A stretch of DNA of 46,163 bases, taken from NCBI GenBank assembly GCA_029248665.1, contig JAQWIW010000033.1, forward strand, positions 1 through 46,163, in the 5' to 3' direction. Origin of the DNA: Opitutia bacterium (GTDB taxonomy: Bacteria > Verrucomicrobiota > Verrucomicrobiia > Opitutales > Coraliomargaritaceae). The first letter of the stretch is position 1; each line of letters begins with the position of its first letter. The notes under the pieces were generated by a model. That model did no database searches and was not told the origin of the DNA. It saw only the letters and a program-made list of their open reading frames with translations. Position numbers and translations under genes: made by a program. Positions 1 through 9,515 of the stretch are shown here, in pieces.

Positions 1-47
<47 letters not shown>

Positions 48-73
48 AGACAAAATAGAAACAAACTCAAGGT

Positions 74-122
74 AATCGTCAAGATATCTATGCAAGAAAC
101 TTTATTGAGAAGGTTGACGATT
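74..122. repeat. 9-bp inverted repeat in the pyrH leader
   Basis: AATCGTCAA at 74-82 is perfectly complementary to TTGACGATT at 114-122, with 31 nt between. The right arm contains TTGACG, which resembles a -35 box, but no good -10 follows. It could be an operator or a hairpin in the pyrH 5' leader. No protein or RNA family was recognised, so the function is unknown. Confidence 0.4.
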
Positions 123-151
123 TAAAAAAAGTAAGCTTTAAAGGGTTTTTA

Positions 152-895
152 ATGGAAGATAATAAAATTAATAAAAAGCCTAAATTTAAACGAATAGTTC
201 TCAAGTTAAGTGGAGAAGCATTAAGAAATACAGTAGATGGAGATCCTATTGATGCTTCTATATTAGAAACTATTTGCGAAGAAGTGAAGCAAGTCGCAGC
301 AGCTGGTGTAGAAATAGGACTTGTTATTGGTGGTGGTAATATCTTTCGTGGCTTGAATGGCTCTGAGATGAGAGGTATTGATCGAACCACAGGGGATTAT
401 ATGGGGATGCTTTCTACAGTCATTAACGGTTTAGCAATAATGGATTGTCTTGAAAAGATGGGTGTAACCGTACGTTTGCAAAGTGCTATTCCTATGGATA
501 AACTTGCCGAACCTTTTATTTTGAGACGTGCAACCCGTCACTTAGAACGTGGGCGAGTTGTTATCTTTGCTGGAGGCACTGGAAACCCCTATTTTTCAAC
601 CGATACCACTGCCGCATTGAGAGCCAGTGAAATAGGTGCGGATATCTTATTCAAAGCGACAAAGGTTGATGGTATTTACGATAAAGATCCAGTTAAGGAA
701 CCCAACGCAGTCAAGTATGATCACATTCCTTATATGTCTGCCCTCAAACAAGGTTTAAAAATCATGGACTCAACTGCTTTTTCATTGTGCATGGAAAACA
801 AAATGCCAATCTTAGTTTTTAGTATGCATGAATCAGGCTCTATCTACAAAGCAGTAATGGGCGATTCAATTGGAACTTTAGTCAACGACGAATAA
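152..895 (+). CDS. pyrH: UMP kinase
   Basis: Phosphorylates UMP to UDP with ATP in pyrimidine nucleotide synthesis in the cytoplasm, forming a hexamer in known bacterial members. The 247-residue protein is the usual length for PyrH and shows the amino-acid-kinase fold signatures: KLSGEAL near residue 18, GGGNIFRG at 60-67, and a [14 protein letters not shown] nucleotide-binding stretch in the middle. The start is ATG at 152, with only a weak GGG 7-9 nt upstream. It is first of a tight pyrH-frr-proB run (10 nt to frr). The pyrH-frr pairing is very common in bacteria. Family assignment is secure. Confidence 0.96.
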   Translation: MEDNKINKKPKFKRIVLKLSGEALRNTVDGDPIDASILETICEEVKQVAAAGVEIGLVIGGGNIFRGLNGSEMRGIDRTTGDYMGMLSTVINGLAIMDCLEKMGVTVRLQSAIPMDKLAEPFILRRATRHLERGRVVIFAGGTGNPYFSTDTTAALRASEIGADILFKATKVDGIYDKDPVKEPNAVKYDHIPYMSALKQGLKIMDSTAFSLCMENKMPILVFSMHESGSIYKAVMGDSIGTLVNDE

Positions 896-905
896 ATAAA
901 ATATT

Positions 906-1463
906 ATGGAAACAAGCCCTATTTTTGATAAGCTTAAAGCAGATATGAATAAAACCATTGAGCACACGCTGAATGAGTTCAATAATTTACATACAGGAAA
1001 AGCATCACCCGCTATGCTCGATGCCGTAAAGGTCAACGCCTACGGAAGCACTATGTCGCTCAAAGAATGTGCCGCTATAACAACGCCTGATGCAAAAACT
1101 ATTGTTGTTCAGCCATGGGATAAAAGCATAATAAGTGATATTGAAAAAGCGATTCAAAATGCCAATTTGGGGCTCAATCCAATTGCTGATGGAGGCATCC
1201 TACGCGTTCCTGTACCAGAGCTCACGGGTGATCGACGCCAGGAACTAGTTAAAACTGCCGGCTCAATTGCCGAAGATGGAAAAATCCGCATAAGACAAAT
1301 TCGACGCGACACTTTAGACCAATTGAAAAACGCACAAAAAGAAGGCCTTTCAGAAGATGACTACAAGCGTTTCGAAAAAGAAGTACAAAAAGAACACGAT
1401 GATTTTATTCAAAAAATAAATGATTATTTGGGTAAAAAGGAAGCGGACTTAAAACAAATATAA
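906..1463 (+). CDS. frr: ribosome recycling factor
   Basis: Splits post-termination ribosomes together with EF-G. The length of 185 residues is standard for RRF. Typical family features are visible: the NxFNNLHTGKASP segment near residues 25-34, the internal beta-rich domain II, and the C-terminal helical RIRQIRRD...LKN region ending in a long charged helix. It follows pyrH by 10 nt with no clear Shine-Dalgarno sequence, and the spacing suggests cotranscription. The gene order pyrH-frr is ancestral in many phyla and supports the call. Confidence 0.96.
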   Translation: METSPIFDKLKADMNKTIEHTLNEFNNLHTGKASPAMLDAVKVNAYGSTMSLKECAAITTPDAKTIVVQPWDKSIISDIEKAIQNANLGLNPIADGGILRVPVPELTGDRRQELVKTAGSIAEDGKIRIRQIRRDTLDQLKNAQKEGLSEDDYKRFEKEVQKEHDDFIQKINDYLGKKEADLKQI

Positions 1464-1485
1464 AACCCTATTTTATTCGATTATT

Positions 1486-2262
1486 GTGGTCCCCCTTTCA
1501 CAGGCTAAAAAAATTGTCATTAAATTAGGCACTGGTATTCTGCGAACCGATCAAGGCTTAGTAAACAATACCTGCATAGAAACTATCTGCAAAGAAGTGG
1601 CTAATCTTAAGGGCCAAGGAATTGATGTCATTCTGGTAAGCTCAGGAGCAATAGGCTTAGGTATGGCTCGATTAAAAATTAAGAAACGCCCTAGTGCTTT
1701 AAATGAACTGCAAACTTGTGCAGCTATTGGACAGACTCAACTAATCAATCTATGGCAAAATAAATTTGACGGCTATGATCTAACCGTAGCCCAAATTTTG
1801 CTCACGCAAGACGACATTTCTTCATCCAGCCGCCATTCAGCTGTCATCAATACCATAGATCATATTTTATCAACCAATGCCATTCCCGTGGTCAATGAAA
1901 ACGATACCGTAAGTTCCGAGGAAATTAAATTTGGCGATAACGATACTTTATCTGCTCTGGTAGCCAAAGCAATTGGAGCAGACCTTCTACTCATTTTATC
2001 CAATGTTTCAGGCTTGATGGACCCAAACAATAACAATGCCATCATTCCAGTTGTTAATGAAATTAATTCAGAAATCAAAGCATTAGCCAGTGGCACACAA
2101 AATGAAATGTCTGTTGGAGGAATGATTAGTAAACTCTCTGCAGCCCAAATAGCTACGGAAAATAATTGCGGTATGTTTATTGGTAGCGGAGACGACCCAG
2201 AACTTTTCCAGAAGATACTCCAAGGCGAAAATGTTGGAACTTATTTCCCTCCCCAAAGCTAA
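1486..2262 (+). CDS. proB: glutamate 5-kinase, short form without PUA domain
   Basis: Catalyses the ATP-dependent phosphorylation of glutamate, the first step of proline synthesis. Visible motifs are KLGTGIL at the N-terminus, SSGAIGLG, and NENDTVSSEE followed by FGDNDTLSALVA, all characteristic of ProB. At 258 residues it ends after the kinase domain, so the C-terminal PUA domain of the E. coli enzyme (about 367 residues) is absent; this short form is found in several phyla. The start is GTG at 1486, placed so that the lysine of the first kinase motif sits close to the N-terminus. It is 22 nt after frr and convergent with gpmI. No proA is present in the window. Confidence 0.93.
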   Translation: MVPLSQAKKIVIKLGTGILRTDQGLVNNTCIETICKEVANLKGQGIDVILVSSGAIGLGMARLKIKKRPSALNELQTCAAIGQTQLINLWQNKFDGYDLTVAQILLTQDDISSSSRHSAVINTIDHILSTNAIPVVNENDTVSSEEIKFGDNDTLSALVAKAIGADLLLILSNVSGLMDPNNNNAIIPVVNEINSEIKALASGTQNEMSVGGMISKLSAAQIATENNCGMFIGSGDDPELFQKILQGENVGTYFPPQS

Positions 2263-2332
2263 GCGTTAATTCGACTAAGCTGAATAAGACCGAATAAGGT
2301 TGAGCACTTAACTTTTAATTGCTGATAAAACT

Positions 2333-3910
2333 TTACTGAATTAAGGAGTCTTCGGACATCGCCTCAGGCTTACTTAAGCCCATTAAATCCAATAATGTTG
2401 GCGCTATATTTCCTAAACAACCTTTTTGCTTAAGCTCCAATTCTTTGCAACCTTCACCATACACCACAACTTCAACAGGATTTAAAGTGTGTGCGGTATG
2501 TGCTGAATCAGTTGCTTCATTCCATAATTTATCAGAATTACCATGATCTGCGGTGATCAATGCTTTACCCGATACTTTATCCAATGACTTCAAAATATCA
2601 TTTAGGCATCCATCCACGACCTCACACGCTTTGATACAAGCTTTAATCACCCCTGTATGCCCCACCATATCAGGATTGGCAAAATTAATGATAATCAAAC
2701 CATATTTCTTTGACTCAATAGCTTTAACAGCGGCATCACGAACCTCATAAGCGGACATCTCTGGTTTCTCATCGTAAGTAGAACAATCTTTAGGGCTTTG
2801 GATTAAAGCACGATCTTCTAATGGGAACGGCTCTTCACGATAGTCATTAAAAAAGAATGTTACATGAGGGAACTTTTCTGTTTCCGCACACCTAAACTGA
2901 GGGATATTATTTTCTGAAACATACGCACCTAAGATGGAATCCATTTTCTCTGGTTTCATAAATATCACATTCGGACAAAGTCCCTTTTGATATTCAGTCA
3001 TTGTTACGTAAAAAATAGATTTTTTATCACCACGATCAAAGTCAGAAAAGCCATCTTCAATAAAGGCTCTAGTTAATTCTCTTGGACGATCTCCACGAAA
3101 ATTAAAAAAGATGACTGAATCCCCATCATCAATTGTCGCTAAAGGATTTCCATCTTCTCCCAAAATTACAGAAGGTGGACAAAATTCATCCCCTAAAGTA
3201 CCCTCTTTTTCTGGGTGATCGTAATGATGTTGTATTGCCTCAGTTGCAGACGAAAAAGCCAGCTTCTTTGTTTTCCCAGTTAAGGCATTGTAAGCCCTTT
3301 CAACTCTATCCCAACGATTATCACGATCCATTGACCAATAACGCCCCACGATTGAAGCAATCTTCCCCACCGAGTGCTCCTCCATGAATGACTCAATTGA
3401 TTCAATAAATCCTTTACCAGTAAAAGGTCCAGTATCACGACCATCAGTAAAGGCATGTAAATAAATATTTTCTATCCCTGATTTTTTAGCCAACAAAATC
3501 AAACCAAATAAATGGTCCAGCATTGCATGTACCCCTGCATCAGAAATCAAACCCATTAAATGTAAATTCGACCCCTTATCCTTTACTTGAGCAAATGCTG
3601 ATTGTAATACTGCGTTGTCCGAAATCTGACCAGTTTCAATACCTTTATTAATTCGTACAATCTCTTGGTCTACAATTCGACCCGCACCGATATTTTGATG
3701 CCCAACTTCAGAATTACCCATAATCCCTTCAGGCAGACCCACTGGTAAGCCAGAAGCCTCAATCTCAGTCCTAGGCCATTCAGCTGTCAATGCATCGGAT
3801 GTCGGTGTGTTCGACAATTTAACCGCATTATACGCTTTTTCATTTTTATTATGATTTTCACCCCATCCATCTCGGATAACGAGCACCACTGGCTTATATT
3901 CTTTTTCCAT
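2333..3910 (-). CDS. gpmI: 2,3-bisphosphoglycerate-independent phosphoglycerate mutase
   Basis: Interconverts 3- and 2-phosphoglycerate in glycolysis and gluconeogenesis. The 525-residue length fits iPGM (about 510). Metal and catalytic motifs of the alkaline-phosphatase superfamily are visible: RDGWG at 13-17, the phosphoserine motif GNSEVGH with Ser67, [21 protein letters not shown] and ITADHGN. The start is ATG at 3910. It lies 30 nt downstream of the exchanger gene when the preferred stop of that gene is counted, so the two may share a transcript. It is convergent with proB, with about 70 bp between the stops and no clear hairpin terminator. Confidence 0.95.
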   Translation of the reverse strand: MEKEYKPVVLVIRDGWGENHNKNEKAYNAVKLSNTPTSDALTAEWPRTEIEASGLPVGLPEGIMGNSEVGHQNIGAGRIVDQEIVRINKGIETGQISDNAVLQSAFAQVKDKGSNLHLMGLISDAGVHAMLDHLFGLILLAKKSGIENIYLHAFTDGRDTGPFTGKGFIESIESFMEEHSVGKIASIVGRYWSMDRDNRWDRVERAYNALTGKTKKLAFSSATEAIQHHYDHPEKEGTLGDEFCPPSVILGEDGNPLATIDDGDSVIFFNFRGDRPRELTRAFIEDGFSDFDRGDKKSIFYVTMTEYQKGLCPNVIFMKPEKMDSILGAYVSENNIPQFRCAETEKFPHVTFFFNDYREEPFPLEDRALIQSPKDCSTYDEKPEMSAYEVRDAAVKAIESKKYGLIIINFANPDMVGHTGVIKACIKACEVVDGCLNDILKSLDKVSGKALITADHGNSDKLWNEATDSAHTAHTLNPVEVVVYGEGCKELELKQKGCLGNIAPTLLDLMGLSKPEAMSEDSLIQ

Positions 3911-3940
3911 AAAATTTTTAATAAAATATAAATATTCCCA

Positions 3941-4894
3941 TCACTTTAGTCCAATGAAAAGAATCACAAATAAGTAAAAAGTAATTAAAATTATACCACG
4001 CTTCCATCCGATCCTTGAATCTGTATTTCTTAAAAAGAAAAATAAGATAAAGGTTGAAAATATTAAGAGCGGGAATTCGAGCCAAAAGAAACTCGGATCG
4101 ACAGGAAATGGGTAAAAAGAAGCAGATGTACCGCCTATTAAAGCTAAATTAAATAAATTCGAACCAATCACATTGCCAATGCAGAGTGAATTTTTCTTAG
4201 CAAAGCTAGCAGATATGGAAGCCGCCAGTTCAGGCAAACTAGTCCCCAATGCCACTACAGATATACCGACAAAAACTTCACTCACACCTAATCTTAAAGC
4301 AAGTTGTTGGGCACTTCCTACAAGGCATTGAGCGCCTAAAGATAAAAATACAGCTCCTAAAATAATCCATATCAATGCAAAGAAGAGATTTGAACGTGAA
4401 GCTGAGATAAAGCCCAATTCTTCATTCAAATTATTATTTGTGGACTCTTTCACTGAATTAAAAACTACCCAAACGATATAAGCAAAGGCTAAGCCTAATA
4501 AAATAATTCCTTCAAACCGACTGAACCCACCTAAAGCAAACCAAACAAATAATAGTGTCAAAAAAATCAAAAATGGTAGCTCCTTTCGAATCAGTCGGAT
4601 ATCTGAAGCCAATGGGGCTATCAAAGCCGAGATTCCTAAAATAAGCCCTACATTTGCAATATTGCTACCAATAATACTCCCTAAAGCTAAATCCGCACTT
4701 TCTTGAATAGCGGTTAAACAAGTGAACATTTCAGGCATAGATGTTGCAATTGAGACCACCGTCAGCCCTACAATCAAGGGACTAATATTGAAAAAGCCTG
4801 AAATACCAATCGCACCATCAGTCAGCCAATGCCCTCCAAAAACCAGGCAAGCAATCCCTAGTAAAACAAAGAATAAGAGAAGACTGGTCGGCAT
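3941..4894 (-). CDS. CaCA-family sodium/calcium exchanger (YrbG-like)
   Basis: Integral membrane cation antiporter, probably exchanging Ca2+ for Na+ or H+. About ten hydrophobic segments form two inverted repeats. Each carries an alpha-repeat signature: SPLIVGLTVVSIATSMPEM with GSNIANVGLILG in the first half, and VGISVVALGTSLPEL with GSNLFNLALIGG in the second. The reading frame opens at a TTG at 4945, but the ATG at 4894 (MPTSLLLFF) gives the standard N-terminus of the family, starting directly in the first membrane segment. That start is chosen, giving 317 residues. It is divergent from ileS and probably cotranscribed with gpmI. Ion specificity cannot be read from the sequence. Confidence 0.9.
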   Translation of the reverse strand: MPTSLLLFFVLLGIACLVFGGHWLTDGAIGISGFFNISPLIVGLTVVSIATSMPEMFTCLTAIQESADLALGSIIGSNIANVGLILGISALIAPLASDIRLIRKELPFLIFLTLLFVWFALGGFSRFEGIILLGLAFAYIVWVVFNSVKESTNNNLNEELGFISASRSNLFFALIWIILGAVFLSLGAQCLVGSAQQLALRLGVSEVFVGISVVALGTSLPELAASISASFAKKNSLCIGNVIGSNLFNLALIGGTSASFYPFPVDPSFFWLEFPLLIFSTFILFFFLRNTDSRIGWKRGIILITFYLFVILFIGLK

Positions 4895-5066
4895 AAAGCT
4901 GAAATCAAAACTGATCAATAAATCGAGCACTATAACAATATTCAAAAGACAGAACTCTATCTTTTCGCAAGAATAATAAAAAAATCGATAAAATTAAGGT
5001 GTATGCTTGACTTGCTCATGCAAAAAAACAGACTCCCGCAAATCTTGCACTTTTTGCATTACAATC

Positions 5067-7886
5067 ATGTCGATTGATCTAAAAAATACACTTAACCTTC
5101 CTCAAACTGAATTCCCAATGCGTGGAGATTTGGTACGGAGAGAACCACAAAGAATTGCCCATTGGAATAAGCTTGGTTTATATGAAGCCATAGCCGAAAA
5201 AAACAATGGCAATAAAAGCTACATTTTGCATGACGGTCCACCCTTTACCAATGGCGACTTACACCTAGGTCACGCCTTAAATAAGACGCTAAAAGACACT
5301 ATTCTACGCTATAAATGGATGCAAGGCTACGACGCACCCTACATCCCAGGTTGGGATAGTCATGGATTGCCCATTGAATATAAAGTCTCCAAGCAATTAC
5401 AAGAAGCAGGCAAAACCGATTATACGGTACTCGAAGTAAGAGAAGAATGTGCAAGATTTGCTGACAATTTTAAACAAATACAATCCAAACAATTTTCACG
5501 TTTAGGTGTCTTAGCCGATTGGAAAAACGAATATTGGACAATTCATCCAGAGTACGAAGCCGAAGAACTAAGAACTTTTGCCAAATTTGTTGAAAAAGAA
5601 CTGGTATATCGAAGCAAAAAGCCAGTTTATTGGTCTATTCCTTGCAAAACCGCCCTTGCTGAAGCGGAGATCGAATACAAAAACCATAAAAGCATTTCTG
5701 TATATATCCGCTTCGCATTAACCAATAAAGCAAAAGACGAACTTCAACTCAAAGATGACGCAAGTTTTGTCATATGGACGACCACTCCATGGACACTCCC
5801 CGCTAACCTAGCTGTAGCGATACACCCAGAGATTGAATACGCTTTAATTCAAAGCGATAAAGGAAACCTAATCGTTGCTAAAGACTTAGTCGAAATAACC
5901 AGCGAAACCTGCTCACTAGGCAATGTACAAATACTGAAAACTTTTAAAGGACAGTCTCTGGAAAATCTTGAAACCCAACACCCATTTGTCGATCGCCTAA
6001 GTCCAGTCGTCTTAGCTGACTATGTGACAACAGAAAGCGGTACTGGTTGCGTGCATACCGCTCCTGGACACGGACTAGATGACTACATGACGGGCCTCAA
6101 ATACAAACTCGAAATATATTGCCCACTCGATGATGAAGGTTGCTACATAGATGATGGACAAATACCTGAAGCACTGATTGGACAATCTGTCCTAGAGAAA
6201 GATGGATCGATCAGTGATGCCAACCGAGGTGTATTAAAGATTTGTGCTGAAAACAAAAGCCTACTTTTTAAAAAAAGCATTGAGCACAGTTATCCGCATT
6301 GCTGGCGTTCCAAAACTCCAGTTATCTTTAGAGCGATGGATCAATGGTTTATTGCCCTCGATAAAGATCAAACTCGAGATAAGGCTATCGAACACCTTTC
6401 CCAAGTAAATTTCATTCCTGAATGGGGAGAAAAACGAATGCGTGCTGCCGTAGAAAATAGACCTGATTGGTGTATTAGTCGTCAGCGTGCTTGGGGCGTA
6501 CCGATTCCCGCATTTTACGATGAAGACGGCAATGCTTATATCGATGGAAAAGTCATTGAACAAATTGCGGACAAAATAGAAACACAGGGTACGAACCTCT
6601 GGTTCAAAGAATCCGCAGAAACGATTCTTAAAGGTATTCAGTGCCCTACTGATTGGCCGAATGCAGATAAACTGCAATGCGGGACCGATACACTAGATGT
6701 ATGGATAGATTCAGGATGCAGTCACCGCTCAGTCTTACAAAAAAGAAATAATTTACATAGCCCTGCTGATCTTTACCTAGAAGGCAGTGATCAACACCGA
6801 GGCTGGTTTCAGAGCTCGCTTTGGACTGGCACAATTGCGGATGATGCTGCTCCTTTTAAGAGTATTTTAACTCACGGCTTTATCGTTAAAGAAGATGGTA
6901 CTAAATTATCTAAGAGCGATGGTGCTGCACGACCACTTGAAGATTGGATAAAAAAATATGGTGCCGATATTGTTCGTCTATGGATTTGCTCTCAAGATTA
7001 TCGTGGTGATGTACCCGTTTCCGATAAAATCGTTAGCAATGTCACTAATAATTATCGAACCATCCGTAATACCTTAAGATTCCTAATTGGAAACCTACAC
7101 GACTTTGACTTTACTAAAGATGCTGTAGCCTTAGATGAATTGCACCCTATAGACCAGTGGGCACTCAATGAATTATCGCAATTAGTCGAACACGTTACAC
7201 AAGCCTATGATGCTTATGAATTTCATCGTGCATTCAAAGAATATATTGATCCATTCTGTGCCAACACCCTTTCAGCAACCTACCATGCTATTCTGAAAGA
7301 TAGACTCTACACCATGGCTCCAAATGATCCAATCAGACGTTCTTCACAAACTGTATTGCATCATATATTTTCAACTTTCACTAAACTGATTGCACCATTA
7401 TTGCCATTCACCGCAGATGAAGCCTATGCTTTCTTTCATACCAATACAGACTTTGATCAAAGCCCTGTAGCACTCATGGATTGGCCTAAAAAAAATACAG
7501 ACTGGGAATTCAGTCAAACTGCTAACGACATCAATCAGCTTCTCCAGTTTTTAAACGGTCATCTCAATGAAAGATTAGAAGCTCTCCGCCAAGAAAAAAC
7601 AATAGGACAAAGCCTAGACGCAAAAGCGATGATATCTGGACCAGGAAATAACCCTATCATCCAATTGCTGAAAAAATACGAAAAGGATTTAGCTGAATTA
7701 TTTATCTTATCTCAGGTCGAAATCTCCCTTAATGAAGAGCTTAAAGACCTTGAAATTTCTGTTGCTCATGCCGATGGCGAAAAATGCCCAAGAAGTTGGC
7801 GCTGGGTATCTAAGCTTGTAGATACCGACCAATGGGGTCCTGTTTCACCTCGATGCAAAGAGGCACTTGAAGCAATCAATCTTTAA
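5067..7886 (+). CDS. ileS: isoleucyl-tRNA synthetase
   Basis: Charges tRNA-Ile with isoleucine and edits valine. The class I motifs are present: GPPFTNGDLHLGHA (HIGH-type) near the N-terminus and TKLSKSDG (KMSKS-type). The CP1 editing domain carries the WTTTPWTLPANLA and GTGCVHTAPGHG motifs. The frame is open from a TTG at 5007, but ATG at 5067 (MSIDLKNTL) gives the usual N-terminus and a 939-residue protein, matching the bacterial type. The C-terminal zinc finger looks degenerate: E. coli has CxxC...CxxC, while here only CPRS and SPRC remain, so two of four cysteines are serine. It is first of a likely ileS-to-ruvA run. Confidence 0.96.
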   Translation: MSIDLKNTLNLPQTEFPMRGDLVRREPQRIAHWNKLGLYEAIAEKNNGNKSYILHDGPPFTNGDLHLGHALNKTLKDTILRYKWMQGYDAPYIPGWDSHGLPIEYKVSKQLQEAGKTDYTVLEVREECARFADNFKQIQSKQFSRLGVLADWKNEYWTIHPEYEAEELRTFAKFVEKELVYRSKKPVYWSIPCKTALAEAEIEYKNHKSISVYIRFALTNKAKDELQLKDDASFVIWTTTPWTLPANLAVAIHPEIEYALIQSDKGNLIVAKDLVEITSETCSLGNVQILKTFKGQSLENLETQHPFVDRLSPVVLADYVTTESGTGCVHTAPGHGLDDYMTGLKYKLEIYCPLDDEGCYIDDGQIPEALIGQSVLEKDGSISDANRGVLKICAENKSLLFKKSIEHSYPHCWRSKTPVIFRAMDQWFIALDKDQTRDKAIEHLSQVNFIPEWGEKRMRAAVENRPDWCISRQRAWGVPIPAFYDEDGNAYIDGKVIEQIADKIETQGTNLWFKESAETILKGIQCPTDWPNADKLQCGTDTLDVWIDSGCSHRSVLQKRNNLHSPADLYLEGSDQHRGWFQSSLWTGTIADDAAPFKSILTHGFIVKEDGTKLSKSDGAARPLEDWIKKYGADIVRLWICSQDYRGDVPVSDKIVSNVTNNYRTIRNTLRFLIGNLHDFDFTKDAVALDELHPIDQWALNELSQLVEHVTQAYDAYEFHRAFKEYIDPFCANTLSATYHAILKDRLYTMAPNDPIRRSSQTVLHHIFSTFTKLIAPLLPFTADEAYAFFHTNTDFDQSPVALMDWPKKNTDWEFSQTANDINQLLQFLNGHLNERLEALRQEKTIGQSLDAKAMISGPGNNPIIQLLKKYEKDLAELFILSQVEISLNEELKDLEISVAHADGEKCPRSWRWVSKLVDTDQWGPVSPRCKEALEAINL

Positions 7887-7918
7887 TTTTAAAATTCCAA
7901 ACTGAATACATATTTATT

Positions 7919-8902
7919 ATGGCGACTCAAAAAAAGAAAAATACAAAAAAAGTAACTGCAAAGAAAGCTGTTAAAAAAGTGACTGTCAAAAAGACTGTAG
8001 CGAAGAAAGCGACTGTTAAGAAGGCCGTAGCCAAAAAGACACCTGTAAAAAAGACCGTAGCGAAGAAAGCTCCTACTAAGAGGGCGACAAAATCGGCAAC
8101 TAAGAAAACGGTAAAAGCAACATCTACAGCCTCAAAACCTAATAAAAAAGCTTCGACCAAAGCAGAAATTTCTAAGTCGGTTCAATTAAACTCTGATCAA
8201 TCCGAAAAATCAGACACTACAAGAGGTGCACCGATTGCATTCTCTCTTGAAGATGTTGAAGCACTTGTAGCGAACAGAAAAGAAGACCCAAGCGAAACTA
8301 AAACTAAGGTAGCAAAAAAGAAAGCACCTACCAAGGCAGTTAAAGTAAAGCCTGCAAAAGTTCAAAAACATGCCGCCGCTTCCATTGCAGATATCCTTGG
8401 GTTCAATCCCAATCAGAAAAAGTCTTCTGAGGATATTTTAGAAAAAGACATTCCAGCAAAGTGGAAAAAGTACTATAAATTATTACTCGAATTAAGAGAC
8501 CACATTAAAGAAGAATTAGCCTTACATACTTCAGAAACTCTTAAACAATCTTCCAAAGATAATTCAGGCGATTTATCTGGGTATGGCAGTCATCAAGCGG
8601 ATGTAGGCACTGAGACTTTTGACCGAGATTTCGCATTGGGTATTTTATCCAATGAGCAAGATGCTTTAAATGAAATCGAAGAAGCCATCTATCGAATTAA
8701 AAATGGTACTTATGGAGTCTGTGAAGAAACGGGTAAACCGATTAATAAACAGCGTCTTTCTGTTGTTCCATTCACTCGTTTCTCATTAGAAGGACAAGTA
8801 GCATTTGAGAAAAATAATCACAAACGCCGAAATAAGGTCGTGACTGGGCTCTTTGAAGATAATTCAGATTCATTAAATCTTGGTACAGATTCAGACGAGT
8901 AA
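7919..8902 (+). CDS. histone-H1-like tail fused to a zinc-less DksA/TraR domain
   Basis: A 327-residue two-part protein. Residues 1-80 are built from repeated Lys/Ala/Val/Thr units (KKTVAKKA type) like histone H1-like and other low-complexity DNA-binding tails. A linker with a second KKKAPTKA patch follows. Residues 180-305 match the DksA/TraR/YteA architecture: a helical coiled coil, then IYRIKNGTYGVCEETGKPI. The C4 zinc-finger positions are C268, T271, S289 and G292, so only one cysteine is left and zinc binding is unlikely. DksA-family proteins modulate RNA polymerase; here nucleoid binding plus polymerase contact is an inference. It lies between ileS (32 nt) and lspA (27 nt). Confidence 0.82.
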   Translation: MATQKKKNTKKVTAKKAVKKVTVKKTVAKKATVKKAVAKKTPVKKTVAKKAPTKRATKSATKKTVKATSTASKPNKKASTKAEISKSVQLNSDQSEKSDTTRGAPIAFSLEDVEALVANRKEDPSETKTKVAKKKAPTKAVKVKPAKVQKHAAASIADILGFNPNQKKSSEDILEKDIPAKWKKYYKLLLELRDHIKEELALHTSETLKQSSKDNSGDLSGYGSHQADVGTETFDRDFALGILSNEQDALNEIEEAIYRIKNGTYGVCEETGKPINKQRLSVVPFTRFSLEGQVAFEKNNHKRRNKVVTGLFEDNSDSLNLGTDSDE

Positions 8903-8929
8903 TAAGCGACTCAATGAGTCTATTTTGAC

Positions 8930-9448
8930 ATGTCAAAAATCACATATCATCGATTATTTGGAATCACAGGAGTCATTTTAGTTCTAGACCAAATAACCAA
9001 AGTTTTAATTCAATATTCAATCCCCTTTGAAACAAGCTATTACCCACCTGATCGAATCACCCTCATTGAAAATTTCTTTTACTTAGTCCATATCGGAAAT
9101 GAAGGTGCGGCCTGGGGTATGTTTTCAGAATATCGAGAAATTCTGACTATCTTAGCTTTCGCGGTGCTTCTTTTCATTTATCTCTTAAGGAAACATTTAG
9201 AATTGAATCGCCACTCAATACAAATCGCTTTCGGTTTATTGATTGGTGGTATAATTGGCAATTTGGTTGATCGCCTTCGAGTCGGTCATGTTATTGATTT
9301 TATTGATGTCCATTTGCCATTCACTCTACCCTATATTTTGCCCTATGGACGCTGGCCTGCATTCAACATAGCAGACAGTGCAATTGTCATTGGAATGTTT
9401 GTCTATTTATTCCTGAATGTATCCGATGCAACGAAGAAAATTCATTAG
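8930..9448 (+). CDS. lspA: lipoprotein signal peptidase II
   Basis: Membrane aspartic protease that removes signal peptides from prolipoproteins. The length of 172 residues is typical, with four hydrophobic segments. Family motifs are visible: D20QITK in the first segment, HIGNEGAAWG, then GNLVDRL...VIDFIDV and FNIADSAI, whose aspartates form the catalytic pair. The start is ATG at 8930 with no clear ribosome-binding site. Adjacency to ileS, here separated by the DksA-like gene, is a widespread arrangement. Likely substrates in this window include the OmpA-like and M48 lipoproteins. Confidence 0.95.
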   Translation: MSKITYHRLFGITGVILVLDQITKVLIQYSIPFETSYYPPDRITLIENFFYLVHIGNEGAAWGMFSEYREILTILAFAVLLFIYLLRKHLELNRHSIQIAFGLLIGGIIGNLVDRLRVGHVIDFIDVHLPFTLPYILPYGRWPAFNIADSAIVIGMFVYLFLNVSDATKKIH

Positions 9449-9515
9449 ACATTTTCAGAGGAAGCTAGTAATTTTTCATCGACTTAAATCAATAGCACCT
9501 CTAACTATTTAAATT

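Noticed and set aside
4946-5066. T-box leader or extended N-terminus for ileS
   Set aside because: The region is too short and lacks a T-box sequence. The upstream TTG frame adds a Cys-rich stretch not found in IleS, so ATG 5067 is used.
7927-8160. Hydrophobic 77-residue ORF opposite the lysine-rich repeats
   Set aside because: Antisense translation of Lys/Ala/Val codons gives Phe/Ala-rich sequence automatically; it is not a real membrane protein.
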